In this document: in pieces, positions 42,817 to 51,626 of the stretch
Numbering within the stretch: position 1 is the stretch's first letter
How the letters are laid out: each line of letters starts with the position of its first letter
NCBI RefSeq assembly: GCF_000284295.1
Contig: NC_017093.1
Location: forward strand, 372,001-436,000
Source of the DNA: Actinoplanes missouriensis 431
GTDB taxonomy: Bacteria > Actinomycetota > Actinomycetes > Mycobacteriales > Micromonosporaceae
DNA length: 64,000 nucleotides
Reading direction: 5' to 3'
The notes under the pieces: model-generated
Told to the model about the DNA's origin: nothing
What the model saw: the letters and a program-made list of their open reading frames with translations, nothing else
The model's database searches: none
Position numbers and translations under genes: made by a program

Positions 42817-43551
42817 ATGGCCAACTCACCGGATGTCGACGAACCGACCAGGGAGTACCCGGCCGTGCCCGATCAGGACGCGACGGCTGCTCCCACCGAT
42901 GTTCGCCGGAGCGGCTTCGCCCGGCTGCTGATCTTCACGGGTTTCGTCTTCGCGCTGATGGTCGCGGGCTGCCTCGGCCTGCGGGCGATAAACGTGCTGC
43001 CGACGTTCGACAACCCGTTCTCCGATCAGACCGTCGACCGCAGCCAGCCCGTGCTGCTGCAGTCCATGCGGGACCTCAACCGTTACGTCGCGGCGGACGG
43101 CACCTTCCAGGTCATCGTCGATCTCCAGCAGGACAAGGAGAACATCCCGGACTTCCTGGTGAACCGGCGGACGCTCTTCGTCGGTTCCGGCACGGTCGAG
43201 GCCTACGTCGACTTCGGCGCCCTCAGCGGTGACGCGCTGAAAGTCGACGAGACCAAGAAAACGATCGAGCTGACGCTGCCGGCGCCGGCGCAGTCGACGG
43301 CCGCCCTCGACATGGCGAAAAGCTACGTCGTCGCCGAGGAGCGCGGGTTGCTCGACCGGATCGGCGACGCGTTCGGCGACGAGCCCAACAAGCAGCAGCG
43401 GGTCTATCAGCTGGCACAGGAGCGGATCACCGAGGCCGCCCGGTCCAGCGGGATGGACCAGCGGGCGAGAGACAACACCCAGCGGATGCTGGAGAGCCTC
43501 TTCGCCCGGCTGGGTTACACCACCGTGACGGTCACGTTCGCCAATCCCTGA
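42817..43551 (+). CDS. DUF4230 membrane-anchored protein
   Basis: The 244-residue protein has an acidic cytoplasmic head, one membrane helix (LLIFTGFVFALMVAGCLGL) and an extracytoplasmic DUF4230 domain (LLQSMRDLNRYVAADGTFQVIVDLQQDKENIPDFLV, RTLFVGSGTVEAYVDFGAL). The family is widespread but without known function. It is convergent with the PspC gene. Confidence 0.9.
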   Translation: MANSPDVDEPTREYPAVPDQDATAAPTDVRRSGFARLLIFTGFVFALMVAGCLGLRAINVLPTFDNPFSDQTVDRSQPVLLQSMRDLNRYVAADGTFQVIVDLQQDKENIPDFLVNRRTLFVGSGTVEAYVDFGALSGDALKVDETKKTIELTLPAPAQSTAALDMAKSYVVAEERGLLDRIGDAFGDEPNKQQRVYQLAQERITEAARSSGMDQRARDNTQRMLESLFARLGYTTVTVTFANP

Positions 43552-43559
43552 TCAGCGGG

Positions 43560-43763
43560 TCACTCGCTGGGCATCATCGCCCAGAGCACCAGGTAAGCGA
43601 TGAACTGCGGGCCGGGGAGCAGGCAGGACAGCACGAACAGCAGCCGGACCGTGCCGGCTCCCAGGCCGAAGCGCTGGCCCAGGCCGGCGCAGACACCGGC
43701 GAACATGCGGTTGTGGCGGGGGCGGGTCAGAGTGCGGGTCTTGACGGCGCGGGACACGTTCAT
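43560..43763 (-). CDS. PspC-domain small membrane protein
   Basis: The 67-residue protein contains the PspC motif MFAGVCAGLGQRFGLGAGTVRLLFVL followed by a second membrane segment (FIAYLVLWAMMPSE). PspC proteins take part in envelope-stress signalling, and single-domain versions are common in actinobacteria. GGAG lies just before the ATG. Confidence 0.93.
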   Translation of the reverse strand: MNVSRAVKTRTLTRPRHNRMFAGVCAGLGQRFGLGAGTVRLLFVLSCLLPGPQFIAYLVLWAMMPSE

Positions 43764-43906
43764 CCACTCCTTCTGCGGTGACCGTGGCGTTCTGCCACGA
43801 CCACTTCGACGGTAGGTACGGAAACTTCGGCGGCCCTCGGCCTACAGGGGGATACCGGTGGTCCAGCTCCCGTAAGGGTGACCCGTACCCGGGTGACGCC
43901 CGCTGT

Positions 43907-43912
43907 TAACCT
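43907..43912 (+). promoter_or_regulatory. -10 box (TAACCT), leaderless type
   Basis: TAACCT ends seven bases before the GTG at 43920, with no Shine-Dalgarno sequence. Confidence 0.5.
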
Positions 43913-43919
43913 TTCGGCC

Positions 43920-45833
43920 GTGACGTTGGCCCTTCTCTACTCCCCGGCCGGAACCGCCCTTCCGGAGAGTGAGGCGGCCCAGCTCGCCGCGGAACTCGAC
44001 GCCGCGCTGCGGGCAGCCGGCGCGTCCTCGGTCGTGCGGCTCGCTTCCGTGCCGGTGCACGCCGGCGCAGCGGGCTCCCCGTCCGCCTCGATCAACCAGC
44101 AGCATGGGGTCGCCCGGCTGCGGGAGCTGGTCCACCAGGCGCGCACCTCCGGTGAGCAACTGCTGATCTGCCCGGACAACCTGGTCGCACACCCCAGCCT
44201 GCTGTGGATGCTCGCCACCGAGCCGGCCGGCCGCAGCACCGTGCTGGTGATGGCCGACGCCGCCGGCGACCTCAAGGAGGACCGCGGGCGGATCGTGCCC
44301 GCCACGCCCGGCTCCGGGACCGCCCGCTTCCTCGGCGCGATGTGCGTCGCCCCCGCCGACCTGCCGCTGCTGGAGAAGGCCGCCGACCGGCCCGACCTGC
44401 TCGCCGCGCTGCTCGACGACGGCCTGGTCCCGATCGCCACCCGGCCCCGGACGCTGCGGGCCCAGCAGGTGCGCACCCCCGCCGAGCTGGTCTCGGCACG
44501 GGCGGCGGTCGCTGCGGTGGACGAGGACGCGGCTCGCCTCCGGCTCGCCGTCAAGGAACAGGACGACTTCTTCACGACGTACGCGGTGAGCAGCTGGTCG
44601 CCGATCGTCACCCGGGCAGCCGCCCGGCTGGGTCTGACCCCGACCGCGGTGACCGGGCTCTCGGTGCTGTTCGCGGGCGCCGCGGCCCTGGCGTTCTGGC
44701 AGGCGTCCCGGCCGCTGATGATCCTCGGCGGGATCCTGCTCTACCTCGGGTTCGTGCTCGACTGCGTGGACGGCCAGCTCGCCCGCTACACCCGGAACTT
44801 CGACGCGTTCGGCGGCTGGCTCGACACAATGGCCGACCGCGCCAAGGAGTACGCGGTCTACGCCGGTCTCGCGGCCGGGGCGGAACGGATCGGTCTGCCG
44901 TACGCCTGGCCCCTCGCCATCGCCGCGATCGTCCTGCAGACCGCCCGGCACATGACCGACACCTGGTACGGCGCCCTGCACGACGAGGCGGCCGCCCGGC
45001 CCGTCCAGCAGGCCACGGCCGGTGTCGGCGCCCGCCTCACCGCGGCCTCGGTCGCGGCGCAGAGCCAGCGCGGCTCACTGATCTACTGGGGCAAGAAGAT
45101 CGTCGTCTTCCCGATCGGCGAACGCTGGGCCCTGATGTCCGTGCTGGCCGCGGTCACCAACGGCCGGATCGCGCTCGCCGCGGTGGTCGGGTTCGGTCTG
45201 CTCGCCGCCGCGTACACGCTGGCGCTGCGCTCGCTGCGGGCACTCTCCATGCGGGTCTCGGTGCTGGACACGGTCGACACGATGCGCCACCGCGACGACG
45301 GTCCGCTGGTGCGAGCCGTCCTCAGCCGGGTCGGCGCGGGACGCCCGCTTGCGCTTGCCGCGCTTTTCACCGGGTACGCCTTGGCTGCCGTCCTGGTGTT
45401 CCTCACCCTCGACCCGTCCCGCTATCCATGGCTGCTCGCCGTCGTGGCCGTCCCGGTCGTGCTCAGCGGCTTCCCGGCCCGCACCCGGCACGGCGGCGCC
45501 CTGGACTGGCTGGTGCCGGCCGCCCTGCGCGCCGCGGAGTACCTGGTCGTGGTCGCCGTCGGCCTCTACGGCTCGGTGCCGCCCGCGGTGGTGTTCCTGC
45601 TGCTGTTCACGCTCGCGCTGCGGCACTACGACCTGACCGCGCGGATGGAGAAGGGCGCCCCGGCGAGTGGGGCCGGTGGTGCGGTGCTCGGCTGGGACGG
45701 GCGGGCGCTGCTGCTGGCGCTGGCGGCCCTGCTGGGCTTCGCGACGGCGGGGACGGCGGTGCTGGCGGTGCTGGTGCTGGCGTCGTTCACCGTCACGGCA
45801 GTCCGAGACTGGCACGCAAGCCGCGCCCGCTGA
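43920..45833 (+). CDS. CDP-alcohol phosphatidyltransferase with N-terminal NTase-like and C-terminal membrane domains
   Basis: This 637-residue protein has three parts. Residues 1-215 resemble a nucleotidyltransferase-type alpha/beta domain without a recognisable GxGxR loop, so probably inactive. Residues 225-420 hold the complete CDP-alcohol phosphatidyltransferase motif: D284-G285, A288-R289, G298, D302 and D306 in the exact D-G-x2-A-R-x8-G-x3-D-x3-D spacing. The remaining 200 residues form further membrane helices, probably the actinobacterial DUF5941 region. The layout recalls bifunctional inositol-phosphate cytidylyltransferase/DIPP synthases. The product, a phosphodiester lipid or polyol phosphate, is unknown. 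Confidence 0.85.
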   Translation: MTLALLYSPAGTALPESEAAQLAAELDAALRAAGASSVVRLASVPVHAGAAGSPSASINQQHGVARLRELVHQARTSGEQLLICPDNLVAHPSLLWMLATEPAGRSTVLVMADAAGDLKEDRGRIVPATPGSGTARFLGAMCVAPADLPLLEKAADRPDLLAALLDDGLVPIATRPRTLRAQQVRTPAELVSARAAVAAVDEDAARLRLAVKEQDDFFTTYAVSSWSPIVTRAAARLGLTPTAVTGLSVLFAGAAALAFWQASRPLMILGGILLYLGFVLDCVDGQLARYTRNFDAFGGWLDTMADRAKEYAVYAGLAAGAERIGLPYAWPLAIAAIVLQTARHMTDTWYGALHDEAAARPVQQATAGVGARLTAASVAAQSQRGSLIYWGKKIVVFPIGERWALMSVLAAVTNGRIALAAVVGFGLLAAAYTLALRSLRALSMRVSVLDTVDTMRHRDDGPLVRAVLSRVGAGRPLALAALFTGYALAAVLVFLTLDPSRYPWLLAVVAVPVVLSGFPARTRHGGALDWLVPAALRAAEYLVVVAVGLYGSVPPAVVFLLLFTLALRHYDLTARMEKGAPASGAGGAVLGWDGRALLLALAALLGFATAGTAVLAVLVLASFTVTAVRDWHASRAR

Positions 45834-45993
45834 CCCGTTCCCGCTGACCCGTTCGCGCTGACCTGCTCGCGCTGCCCTGCGCCCGCTGACCCGTTCGCGC
45901 CGGCCTGCCCTCGCTGCCCTGCGCCCGCTGGCCCGCTCGCGCTGCCCAGCGCCCGCTGCTCTGCTCGCGCTGGCCTGCTCGCACTGATCGGTT
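45826..45993 (+). repeat. Twelve degenerate 14-bp tandem repeats after the phosphatidyltransferase gene
   Basis: Twelve contiguous 14-base units (type CCCGCTGACCCGTT or CGCGCTGCCCTGCG) run from 45826 to 45993. The stop codon of the upstream gene lies inside the first unit. A period of 14 is not a multiple of three, in keeping with non-coding sequence. Confidence 0.85.
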
Positions 45994-46458
45994 CCGGTTT
46001 GGTCGGCCCCGGCCGGGTCGGCTCGGGCTGAGCGACTCCCTTCCTCGGGTCCGCCGCGAATCTTGGCGAGCGCTGGTCGTCTGGCGAGCGCTGGTCGTCT
46101 GGTGAGCGCTGGTCGTCCGGCGGGCGACTGGGAGCGCGGTGGGGTGGGGTTCGGCTGGAGGGGACGCCGGGGCCGGCGCCGGGATGCGCCGGCGGGAGGA
46201 GCGTCAGGTGTGGCGGTGGCGGGACCCGCCGGTGCGGTGGGGGAGTGCGAACGCGTACCGGATGGGTGTCGTTTTTTGCGCTTTCTTTGTGTGTACGTGC
46301 ACAGTCGATCTCCCGGCGTTCAGATCTCGGTAATCGATTCATCACTATCCGCGAATGGCACTTTCGACCGATGGCAGGGCATTGACTCCACTCGCAGAGT
46401 TAGTGCCTGATTGCCGACCGTCGTGGGATCGGGATCACACGATCGCAGGAGGTTGACG
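45834..46458. other. 625-bp gene-free stretch with tandem repeats
   Basis: This gap holds the 14-bp repeat array (to 45993) and three 18-bp repeats (46065-46118). From about 46250 it turns AT-richer, with a TTTTTT run near 46275, and it leads to the ABC ATPase ribosome binding site. Reading frames across it are repeat-driven and not convincing as genes. No RNA gene was recognised. Confidence 0.7.
46065..46118 (+). repeat. Three 18-bp tandem repeats, intergenic
   Basis: The unit GGCGAGCGCTGGTCGTCT occurs twice exactly, and a third time with two changes. Confidence 0.9.
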
Positions 46459-47754
46459 GTGTCCACCGTCGCGCTCAAGAACGTCACCAAGATCTGGCCA
46501 GATGGCACCTATGCCGTCGACAACCTCGATCTCGAGGTCAACGACGGTGAGTTCATGGTGCTGCTCGGGCCCTCCGGTTGCGGGAAGTCGACCGTGCTCC
46601 GGATGATCGCCGGGCTGGAGGACCCCACCGAGGGGGACCTCCTGCTGAACGGCGAGCCGGTGCTCGATCTTCCGCCGCGGGAGCGCAGCATCGCGATGGT
46701 GTTTCAGGATTTTGCGCTCTATCCGCACATGACCGTGGGCGAGAACATCGGCTTCCCCCTGAAGCTGTCCGGCGTCGAGCCGTCCCCGCGGCAGGAGCGG
46801 GTGGACGCCATCGCCGGCGCGCTCGGCATCGGCGAGGTGCTCGGCCGGCGGCCCAGCCAGCTTTCCGGCGGGCAGCGGCAGCGGGTCGCGATGGGGCGGG
46901 CGATCGTGCGCCGCCCTGGGCTGTTCCTGATGGACGAGCCGCTTTCCAACCTGGACAGCGGGCTGCGCGCCGAACTGCGCGCGGAGATCTCCAGCATGAC
47001 CCGGGAGCTGGGCGTCACGACCATGTACGTGACGCACGACCAGGCCGAGGCGCTCACCATGGCGGACCGTGTCGCGATCATGCGCAAGGGCGTGCTCCAG
47101 GACGTCGGCACGCCCACCGAGGTCTACCGCCGCCCGGCCACGCTCTACGTCGCGGCGTTCCTCGGCTCGCCCCGGATGAACCTGCTCGAGGCGTCCGTCT
47201 ACGTCCACCTCGATCAGTACATCGTGCTCAACTTCGGCGACCAGAACCTCTACATGCCGTGGAACGACCCGCGGTCGCGCGCGGTGATGCGCTACCACGG
47301 CGAGCGCATCGTCGTCGGGATCCGGGCGGAGGCGCTCACCCCGGTCGCGCCGGACACCCAGGGGCACGTCCTGCAGGGCCGGATCCGCTATCTGGAGCAC
47401 CACGGGCACGAGTCGCTGGCGTTCCTGGACGTCGGCGCGACGGCGATCGTGGTCGACGAGATGAGCAACCCGGTGCACACCCAGCCGCCGGTCGAGGGCG
47501 CGCTCAAGCGGATCGGCGGCGCGCTGCAGCGTCTGACACGCCCGGGACCCGTCGAGATCGATCCTCGGCCCACCGGACGGGTGAGTGTGCTCAACGACCC
47601 CGGCCGGCACCATCGGAAGCCGGCCGAGCTGTCGGTGCGGCTGGCGCCGTATCCGGCGGTGGGACCTGGGCATCCGCTGGCCATTTCGGTACGGATGGAA
47701 GCACTCCACTTCTTCGACGAGCGAGGTGACCGGATTGATGTCGGTTGGCGCTGA
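46459..47754 (+). CDS. Sugar ABC transporter ATPase, MsiK/UgpC type
   Basis: The 431-residue ATPase has Walker A GPSGCGKST, signature LSGGQRQRV, Walker B LFLMDEPLSNLD and the switch YVTHDQAEA. A C-terminal OB-type (TOBE) regulatory domain of about 190 residues follows. No permease or binding-protein gene is adjacent. That matches MsiK of Streptomyces, a shared ATPase that energises several sugar importers from a separate locus. The GTG start follows AGGAGG (46447-46452) by six bases. The neighbouring HAD and GH65 genes suit alpha-glucoside metabolism. Confidence 0.92.
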   Translation: MSTVALKNVTKIWPDGTYAVDNLDLEVNDGEFMVLLGPSGCGKSTVLRMIAGLEDPTEGDLLLNGEPVLDLPPRERSIAMVFQDFALYPHMTVGENIGFPLKLSGVEPSPRQERVDAIAGALGIGEVLGRRPSQLSGGQRQRVAMGRAIVRRPGLFLMDEPLSNLDSGLRAELRAEISSMTRELGVTTMYVTHDQAEALTMADRVAIMRKGVLQDVGTPTEVYRRPATLYVAAFLGSPRMNLLEASVYVHLDQYIVLNFGDQNLYMPWNDPRSRAVMRYHGERIVVGIRAEALTPVAPDTQGHVLQGRIRYLEHHGHESLAFLDVGATAIVVDEMSNPVHTQPPVEGALKRIGGALQRLTRPGPVEIDPRPTGRVSVLNDPGRHHRKPAELSVRLAPYPAVGPGHPLAISVRMEALHFFDERGDRIDVGWR

Positions 47755-47821
47755 GTGCCGGATCAAGGCCACTTCCGGGCAGGATCACCGATGCCCCGTG
47801 CCACCGGTCGGCCACAGCGCG

Positions 47822-47827
47822 TAGGCT
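47822..47827 (+). promoter_or_regulatory. -10 box (TAGGCT) for the HATPase gene, near-leaderless
   Basis: TAGGCT ends eight bases before the GTG at 47836, supporting that start over longer reading of the frame. Confidence 0.4.
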
Positions 47828-47835
47828 GCACGACG

Positions 47836-48318
47836 GTGGAGGACAGGATCGGCCAGAGCGTGCGTTCGGCTCCGGAGCGGGAGCCGAGGGCCGATGGTGT
47901 CCGCCAACCGGCCGGTCCGCTGCTCCTCGATCGTGCTTTCGGCCAGGAGGACATCACCGTTCTCCGGCACGAGGTGACCTCCCGGCTCGTCCCGCTCCCC
48001 TTGAGTGCCGATCGCCGGCATGGGTACATCCTGGCCGTCAACGAGGTCATCACCAACGTCGTGCTGCACGCGGGCGGCAACGGCCGGCTGGTGCTGCGCG
48101 TCGAGGACGGTTCGGTGTGGTGCGTCGTGACCGACTCCGGCCCGGGCATTCCCGGTGGTTACCTGGACGAGCCGCAGGCGCCGGAGGCCTTCGAGGTCGG
48201 CGGGCGCGGCCTGTGGCTGGCGCACCAGTTGTGCGACGACGTGACGACCGCGACCGGGCCTATCGGTACCTCGATCGGATTGCGCATCTCCTTGGATGGC
48301 ACGCCGGATTCCCGATGA
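47836..48318 (+). CDS. HATPase_c ATP-binding protein, RsbW/anti-sigma type
   Basis: The 160-residue protein is a single GHKL ATPase domain with N-box NEVITNVVLHAGG, G1 box DSGPGIP and G2-like GGRGLWLAHQL. Such stand-alone proteins are numerous in actinobacteria and act as anti-sigma or anti-anti-sigma switch kinases. No sigma factor or antagonist gene is adjacent, so the partner is unknown. Confidence 0.9.
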   Translation: MEDRIGQSVRSAPEREPRADGVRQPAGPLLLDRAFGQEDITVLRHEVTSRLVPLPLSADRRHGYILAVNEVITNVVLHAGGNGRLVLRVEDGSVWCVVTDSGPGIPGGYLDEPQAPEAFEVGGRGLWLAHQLCDDVTTATGPIGTSIGLRISLDGTPDSR

Positions 48319-48397
48319 AACAGCAGGTTGAACGACCTGTGAACCATCACGTAAATGTGAAGAGGCCCTTCCGCTCTCGTCCCGCTTCGCGTCCGGC

Positions 48398-48403
48398 TAC
48401 ATT
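48398..48403 (+). promoter_or_regulatory. -10 box (TACATT) for the HAD/beta-phosphoglucomutase gene, leaderless type
   Basis: TACATT ends six bases before the GTG at 48410. Confidence 0.45.
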
Positions 48404-48409
48404 GGGCGC

Positions 48410-49153
48410 GTGCTCGGACTTCCTTCACAGGTGAACGTTTGCCTTTTCGATCTTGATGGCGTGCTGACGCAGACCGCGCTGGTGCACAACGCGGCGTGGA
48501 AACAGACGTTCGACTCGTTCTTGGAATCGTGGTCGGCCCGTCACGGTGTGCCATTCGTGCCGTTCGATTCAGGCGCCGATTATCACCAATATGTGGACGG
48601 CCGCCAGCGCGCCGACGGGGTGCGCACCTTCCTGGCCTCCCGGGGCATCACCCTGCCCGAGGGCACTCCTGACGACACCGGAGACCAGGAGACGGTCAAC
48701 GGCGTCGGCAACCGCAAGAACGTGCTCGTGCTGCAGAAGATCAAGGAAGGCGCCGTCCAGGTCTACCCCGGATCGGTGGAGTACCTGAAGGCGGCCAAGG
48801 CGGCCGGGCTCCGGCGTGCGGTCGTCTCGGCGAGCGCCAACTGCAAGGACGTGCTGGAGGCCGCCGGCATCGCCGATCTCCTGGAGGTCCGGGTGGACGG
48901 CCTGGTCGCCCGGGAGCAGGGCCTGCCGGGCAAGCCCGCGCCGGACACCTTCCTGTACGCGGCGAAGCTGCTCGGCGTGGAGCCGGAGCACTGTGCCGTC
49001 TACGAGGACGCGCTGGCCGGTGTGGCGGCGGGACGGGCCGGCGGCTTCGGCATCGTCATCGGCGTCGACCGGGTGGGCCAGGCCGAGGCGCTGCGCACCA
49101 ACGGCGCGGACGTGGTCGTGACCGACCTCGCCGAGCTCCTTACCGACAACTGA
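48410..49153 (+). CDS. HAD hydrolase, beta-phosphoglucomutase type
   Basis: The 247-residue protein has the nucleophile motif FDLDGVL (D14, D16), motif II VVSASANCKDVL, the lysine in GKPAPDTFL and closing motif YEDALAGVAAG. This subfamily, often found next to GH65 phosphorylases, converts beta-glucose 1-phosphate to glucose 6-phosphate. The GH65 gene starts 44 bases downstream, which supports the assignment. Confidence 0.92.
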   Translation: MLGLPSQVNVCLFDLDGVLTQTALVHNAAWKQTFDSFLESWSARHGVPFVPFDSGADYHQYVDGRQRADGVRTFLASRGITLPEGTPDDTGDQETVNGVGNRKNVLVLQKIKEGAVQVYPGSVEYLKAAKAAGLRRAVVSASANCKDVLEAAGIADLLEVRVDGLVAREQGLPGKPAPDTFLYAAKLLGVEPEHCAVYEDALAGVAAGRAGGFGIVIGVDRVGQAEALRTNGADVVVTDLAELLTDN

Positions 49154-49197
49154 CAGTAAATCTGACTCGACTTCTGAAGACCTCGAGAGGCACGACC

Positions 49198-51561
49198 GTG
49201 ATCCGTGAACGGGCCTATCCCGTCGACCCATGGCATATCCGGGAGACCCGGCTGGACCTGGAGCTGCTGGCCCAGTCCGAGTCGGTGTTCGCGCTCTCCA
49301 ACGGCCACATCGGGATACGCGGAAACCTGGACGAGGGCGAGCCGCACGGCCTGCCCGGCAGCTACCTGAACTCGTTCTACGAGCTGCGGCCGCTGCCGCA
49401 CGCCGAGGGTGGGTACGGGTTCCCTGAGTCCGGCCAGACGATGGTGAACGTCACCAACGCCAAGCTGATGCGCCTGCTCGTCAACGACGAGCCGTTCGAC
49501 GTGCGTTACGGCGAGCTGCGCTCCCACGAGCGCTGCCTGGACCTGCGGGCCGGCACCCTGGAGCGGGTGGTGGAGTGGGTCTCCCCGTCCGGTCAGGGCG
49601 TCCGGGTTCGCACTGTTCGTCTGGTCTCGTTCACACAGCGGGCCGTCGTCGCCTTCCTCTACGAGGTCGAGCCCCTGGAGGGCTCCGCCCGGCTGATCCT
49701 GCAGTCCGAGCTGGTGGCGAACGAGCAGCTGCCGCCGGTGAGCAAGGACCCCCGGGTGGCCGCCGTGCTGGACCGGCCGCTGCAGGCCGAGGAGATGATG
49801 GAGCAGCGCGCCGGCGGCATCCTGGTGCACCGCACCAAGGCCAGCGACCTGCGGATGGCCGCGGCCATGGAGCACCTGGTGGAGACGCCGGGCCGGCACG
49901 CCATCACCACCGAGGGCCACCCCGACTGGCTGCGCACCACCGTCGCCTGCCGGCTGGAGCCCGGCCAGAAACTGCAGGTGGTCAAGCTCGCGGCGTACGG
50001 CTGGTCCAGCATCCGCTCGCTGCCCGCCCTGCGTGACCAGGTCGGCGCCGCGCTGGCGAGTGCCCGCCTGGACGGCTGGGAGGGCCTGGTCCAGCAGCAG
50101 CGGGAGTACCTGGACGCCTTCTGGGACCACTCGGACGTCAAGGTCGAGGGTGACCCGGAGGTGCAGCAGGCGGTCCGGTTCGGCCTCTTCCACACCCTGC
50201 AGGCCGGCGCGCGGGCCGAGCAGCGCCCGATCGGCTCCAAGGGCCTCACCGGGCCGGGATACGACGGCCACACGTTCTGGGACTCCGAGACCTTCGTTCT
50301 GCCGGCTCTGACGTACACCCAGCCCTCCGCGGCGGCCGACGTGCTGCGCTGGCGGCACTCGACGCTGGACCTGGCCCGGGAGCGCGCGCAGACGCTCGGC
50401 CTGTCCGGTGCGGCGTTCCCGTGGCGGACGATCCGGGGGCAGGAGTGCTCCGGGTACTGGCCTGCGGGCACCGCGGGCTTCCACATCGGCGCGGACATCG
50501 CCGACGCGGTCCGGCGGTACGTGCAGGCCACCGGTGACTACGACTTCGAGCGTGAGGTCGGCCTGGAGCTGCTCGTCGAGACCGCCCGGTTGTGGCGCTC
50601 GCTGGGTCACCACGACCGGCACGGGCGCTTCCACATCGACGGCGTGACGGGTCCGGACGAGTACACCGCCGTGGTGAACGACAACATCTACACCAACCTG
50701 ATGGCGCAGCAGAACCTGATGACCGCGGTCGAGGCCTGCAAGCGGCACCCGGACCTGGCTCGCAAGCTCGGGGTGGACGACGAGGAGGCGGCGTCCTGGC
50801 GGGATGCGGCGGCCGCGGTGCACATCCCGTACGACAAGGAGCTCGGCGTCCACCAGCAGTGCGAGGGCTTCACCCGGCTGCAGGAGTGGGACTTCGAGAA
50901 CACCCCACCCGAGGGCTACCCGCTGCTGCTCAACTTCCCGTACTTCGATCTGTACCGCAAGCAGGTCATCAAGCAGGCCGACCTGGTCATGGCGATGTAC
51001 ATCCGGGGCGACGCGTTCACGCCGGAGGAGAAAGCGCGCAACTTCGCGTACTACGACGCCCGGACCGTCCGTGACTCGTCGCTGTCCGCGTGCATCCAGG
51101 CGGTTCTCGCGGCCGAGACCGGTCATCTGGAGCTGGCCCACGACTACCTGGGCGAGGCCGCCCTGATGGACCTGCACGACCTGCACCAGAACGCCCGGGA
51201 CGGCGTGCACGTGGCGTCGCTGGCCGGTACCTGGATCTCGCTGGTCGCCGGTCTCGGCGGCATGCGGGACTTCAACGGGCAGCTGAGCTTCGCGCCGCGC
51301 CTGCCCAGCCGGATCAACAACCTGGAGTTCTCGCTGCTCTGGCGCGGTCTGCGGCTGCGGGTGAACGTGACGGCGGACGAGGTGACCTACTCGCTGCGCA
51401 ACGGTGGCGGTTCGGCCCGGCTGACGCTCGTGCACCACGGCAAGGAGACCGAGGTCACCCAGGTGCGCCCGGTGACCATGCCGATCCCGCCGGCTCCTCC
51501 GGTGGGGTCCGCGCCGTCCCAGCCGCACGGGCGGGCGCCGGTGCGCCGCGCGGTGCACTGA
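49198..51561 (+). CDS. GH65 glycoside phosphorylase (maltose/trehalose/kojibiose phosphorylase family)
   Basis: The 787-residue protein spans the complete GH65 architecture: N-terminal beta-sandwich (1-270), helical linker, (alpha/alpha)6 barrel with general acid E488 in GVTGPDEYT, and the phosphate-binding region HQNARDGVHVASLAGTW. It phosphorolyses an alpha-linked glucose disaccharide to beta-glucose 1-phosphate plus glucose. The exact disaccharide is not predictable by eye. The start is a GTG with GAGAGG upstream. The preceding HAD gene should handle the product. A proline-rich tail of about 25 residues ends the protein. Confidence 0.95.
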   Translation: MIRERAYPVDPWHIRETRLDLELLAQSESVFALSNGHIGIRGNLDEGEPHGLPGSYLNSFYELRPLPHAEGGYGFPESGQTMVNVTNAKLMRLLVNDEPFDVRYGELRSHERCLDLRAGTLERVVEWVSPSGQGVRVRTVRLVSFTQRAVVAFLYEVEPLEGSARLILQSELVANEQLPPVSKDPRVAAVLDRPLQAEEMMEQRAGGILVHRTKASDLRMAAAMEHLVETPGRHAITTEGHPDWLRTTVACRLEPGQKLQVVKLAAYGWSSIRSLPALRDQVGAALASARLDGWEGLVQQQREYLDAFWDHSDVKVEGDPEVQQAVRFGLFHTLQAGARAEQRPIGSKGLTGPGYDGHTFWDSETFVLPALTYTQPSAAADVLRWRHSTLDLARERAQTLGLSGAAFPWRTIRGQECSGYWPAGTAGFHIGADIADAVRRYVQATGDYDFEREVGLELLVETARLWRSLGHHDRHGRFHIDGVTGPDEYTAVVNDNIYTNLMAQQNLMTAVEACKRHPDLARKLGVDDEEAASWRDAAAAVHIPYDKELGVHQQCEGFTRLQEWDFENTPPEGYPLLLNFPYFDLYRKQVIKQADLVMAMYIRGDAFTPEEKARNFAYYDARTVRDSSLSACIQAVLAAETGHLELAHDYLGEAALMDLHDLHQNARDGVHVASLAGTWISLVAGLGGMRDFNGQLSFAPRLPSRINNLEFSLLWRGLRLRVNVTADEVTYSLRNGGGSARLTLVHHGKETEVTQVRPVTMPIPPAPPVGSAPSQPHGRAPVRRAVH

Positions 51562-51570
51562 GGCAACGAG

Positions 51571-51607
51571 AAAAGCCCCCGTCCTCAGCGTGAGGACGGG
51601 GGCTTTT
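51571..51607. terminator. Strong bidirectional terminator
   Basis: AAAAGCCCCCGTCCTCA (51571-51587) and its exact complement (51591-51607) form a 17-bp stem with loop GCG, with A and T runs at both ends. It separates the GH65 gene from the convergent secreted-protein gene. Confidence 0.97.
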
Positions 51608-51626
51608 CCGATGCCTGAGGCGTTCC

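Noticed and set aside
46063..46410. 115-codon plus-strand frame in the repeat-rich gap
   Set aside because: Its first part is repeat-encoded (SAGRLA), it has no ribosome binding site and its composition is unlike the neighbouring proteins.
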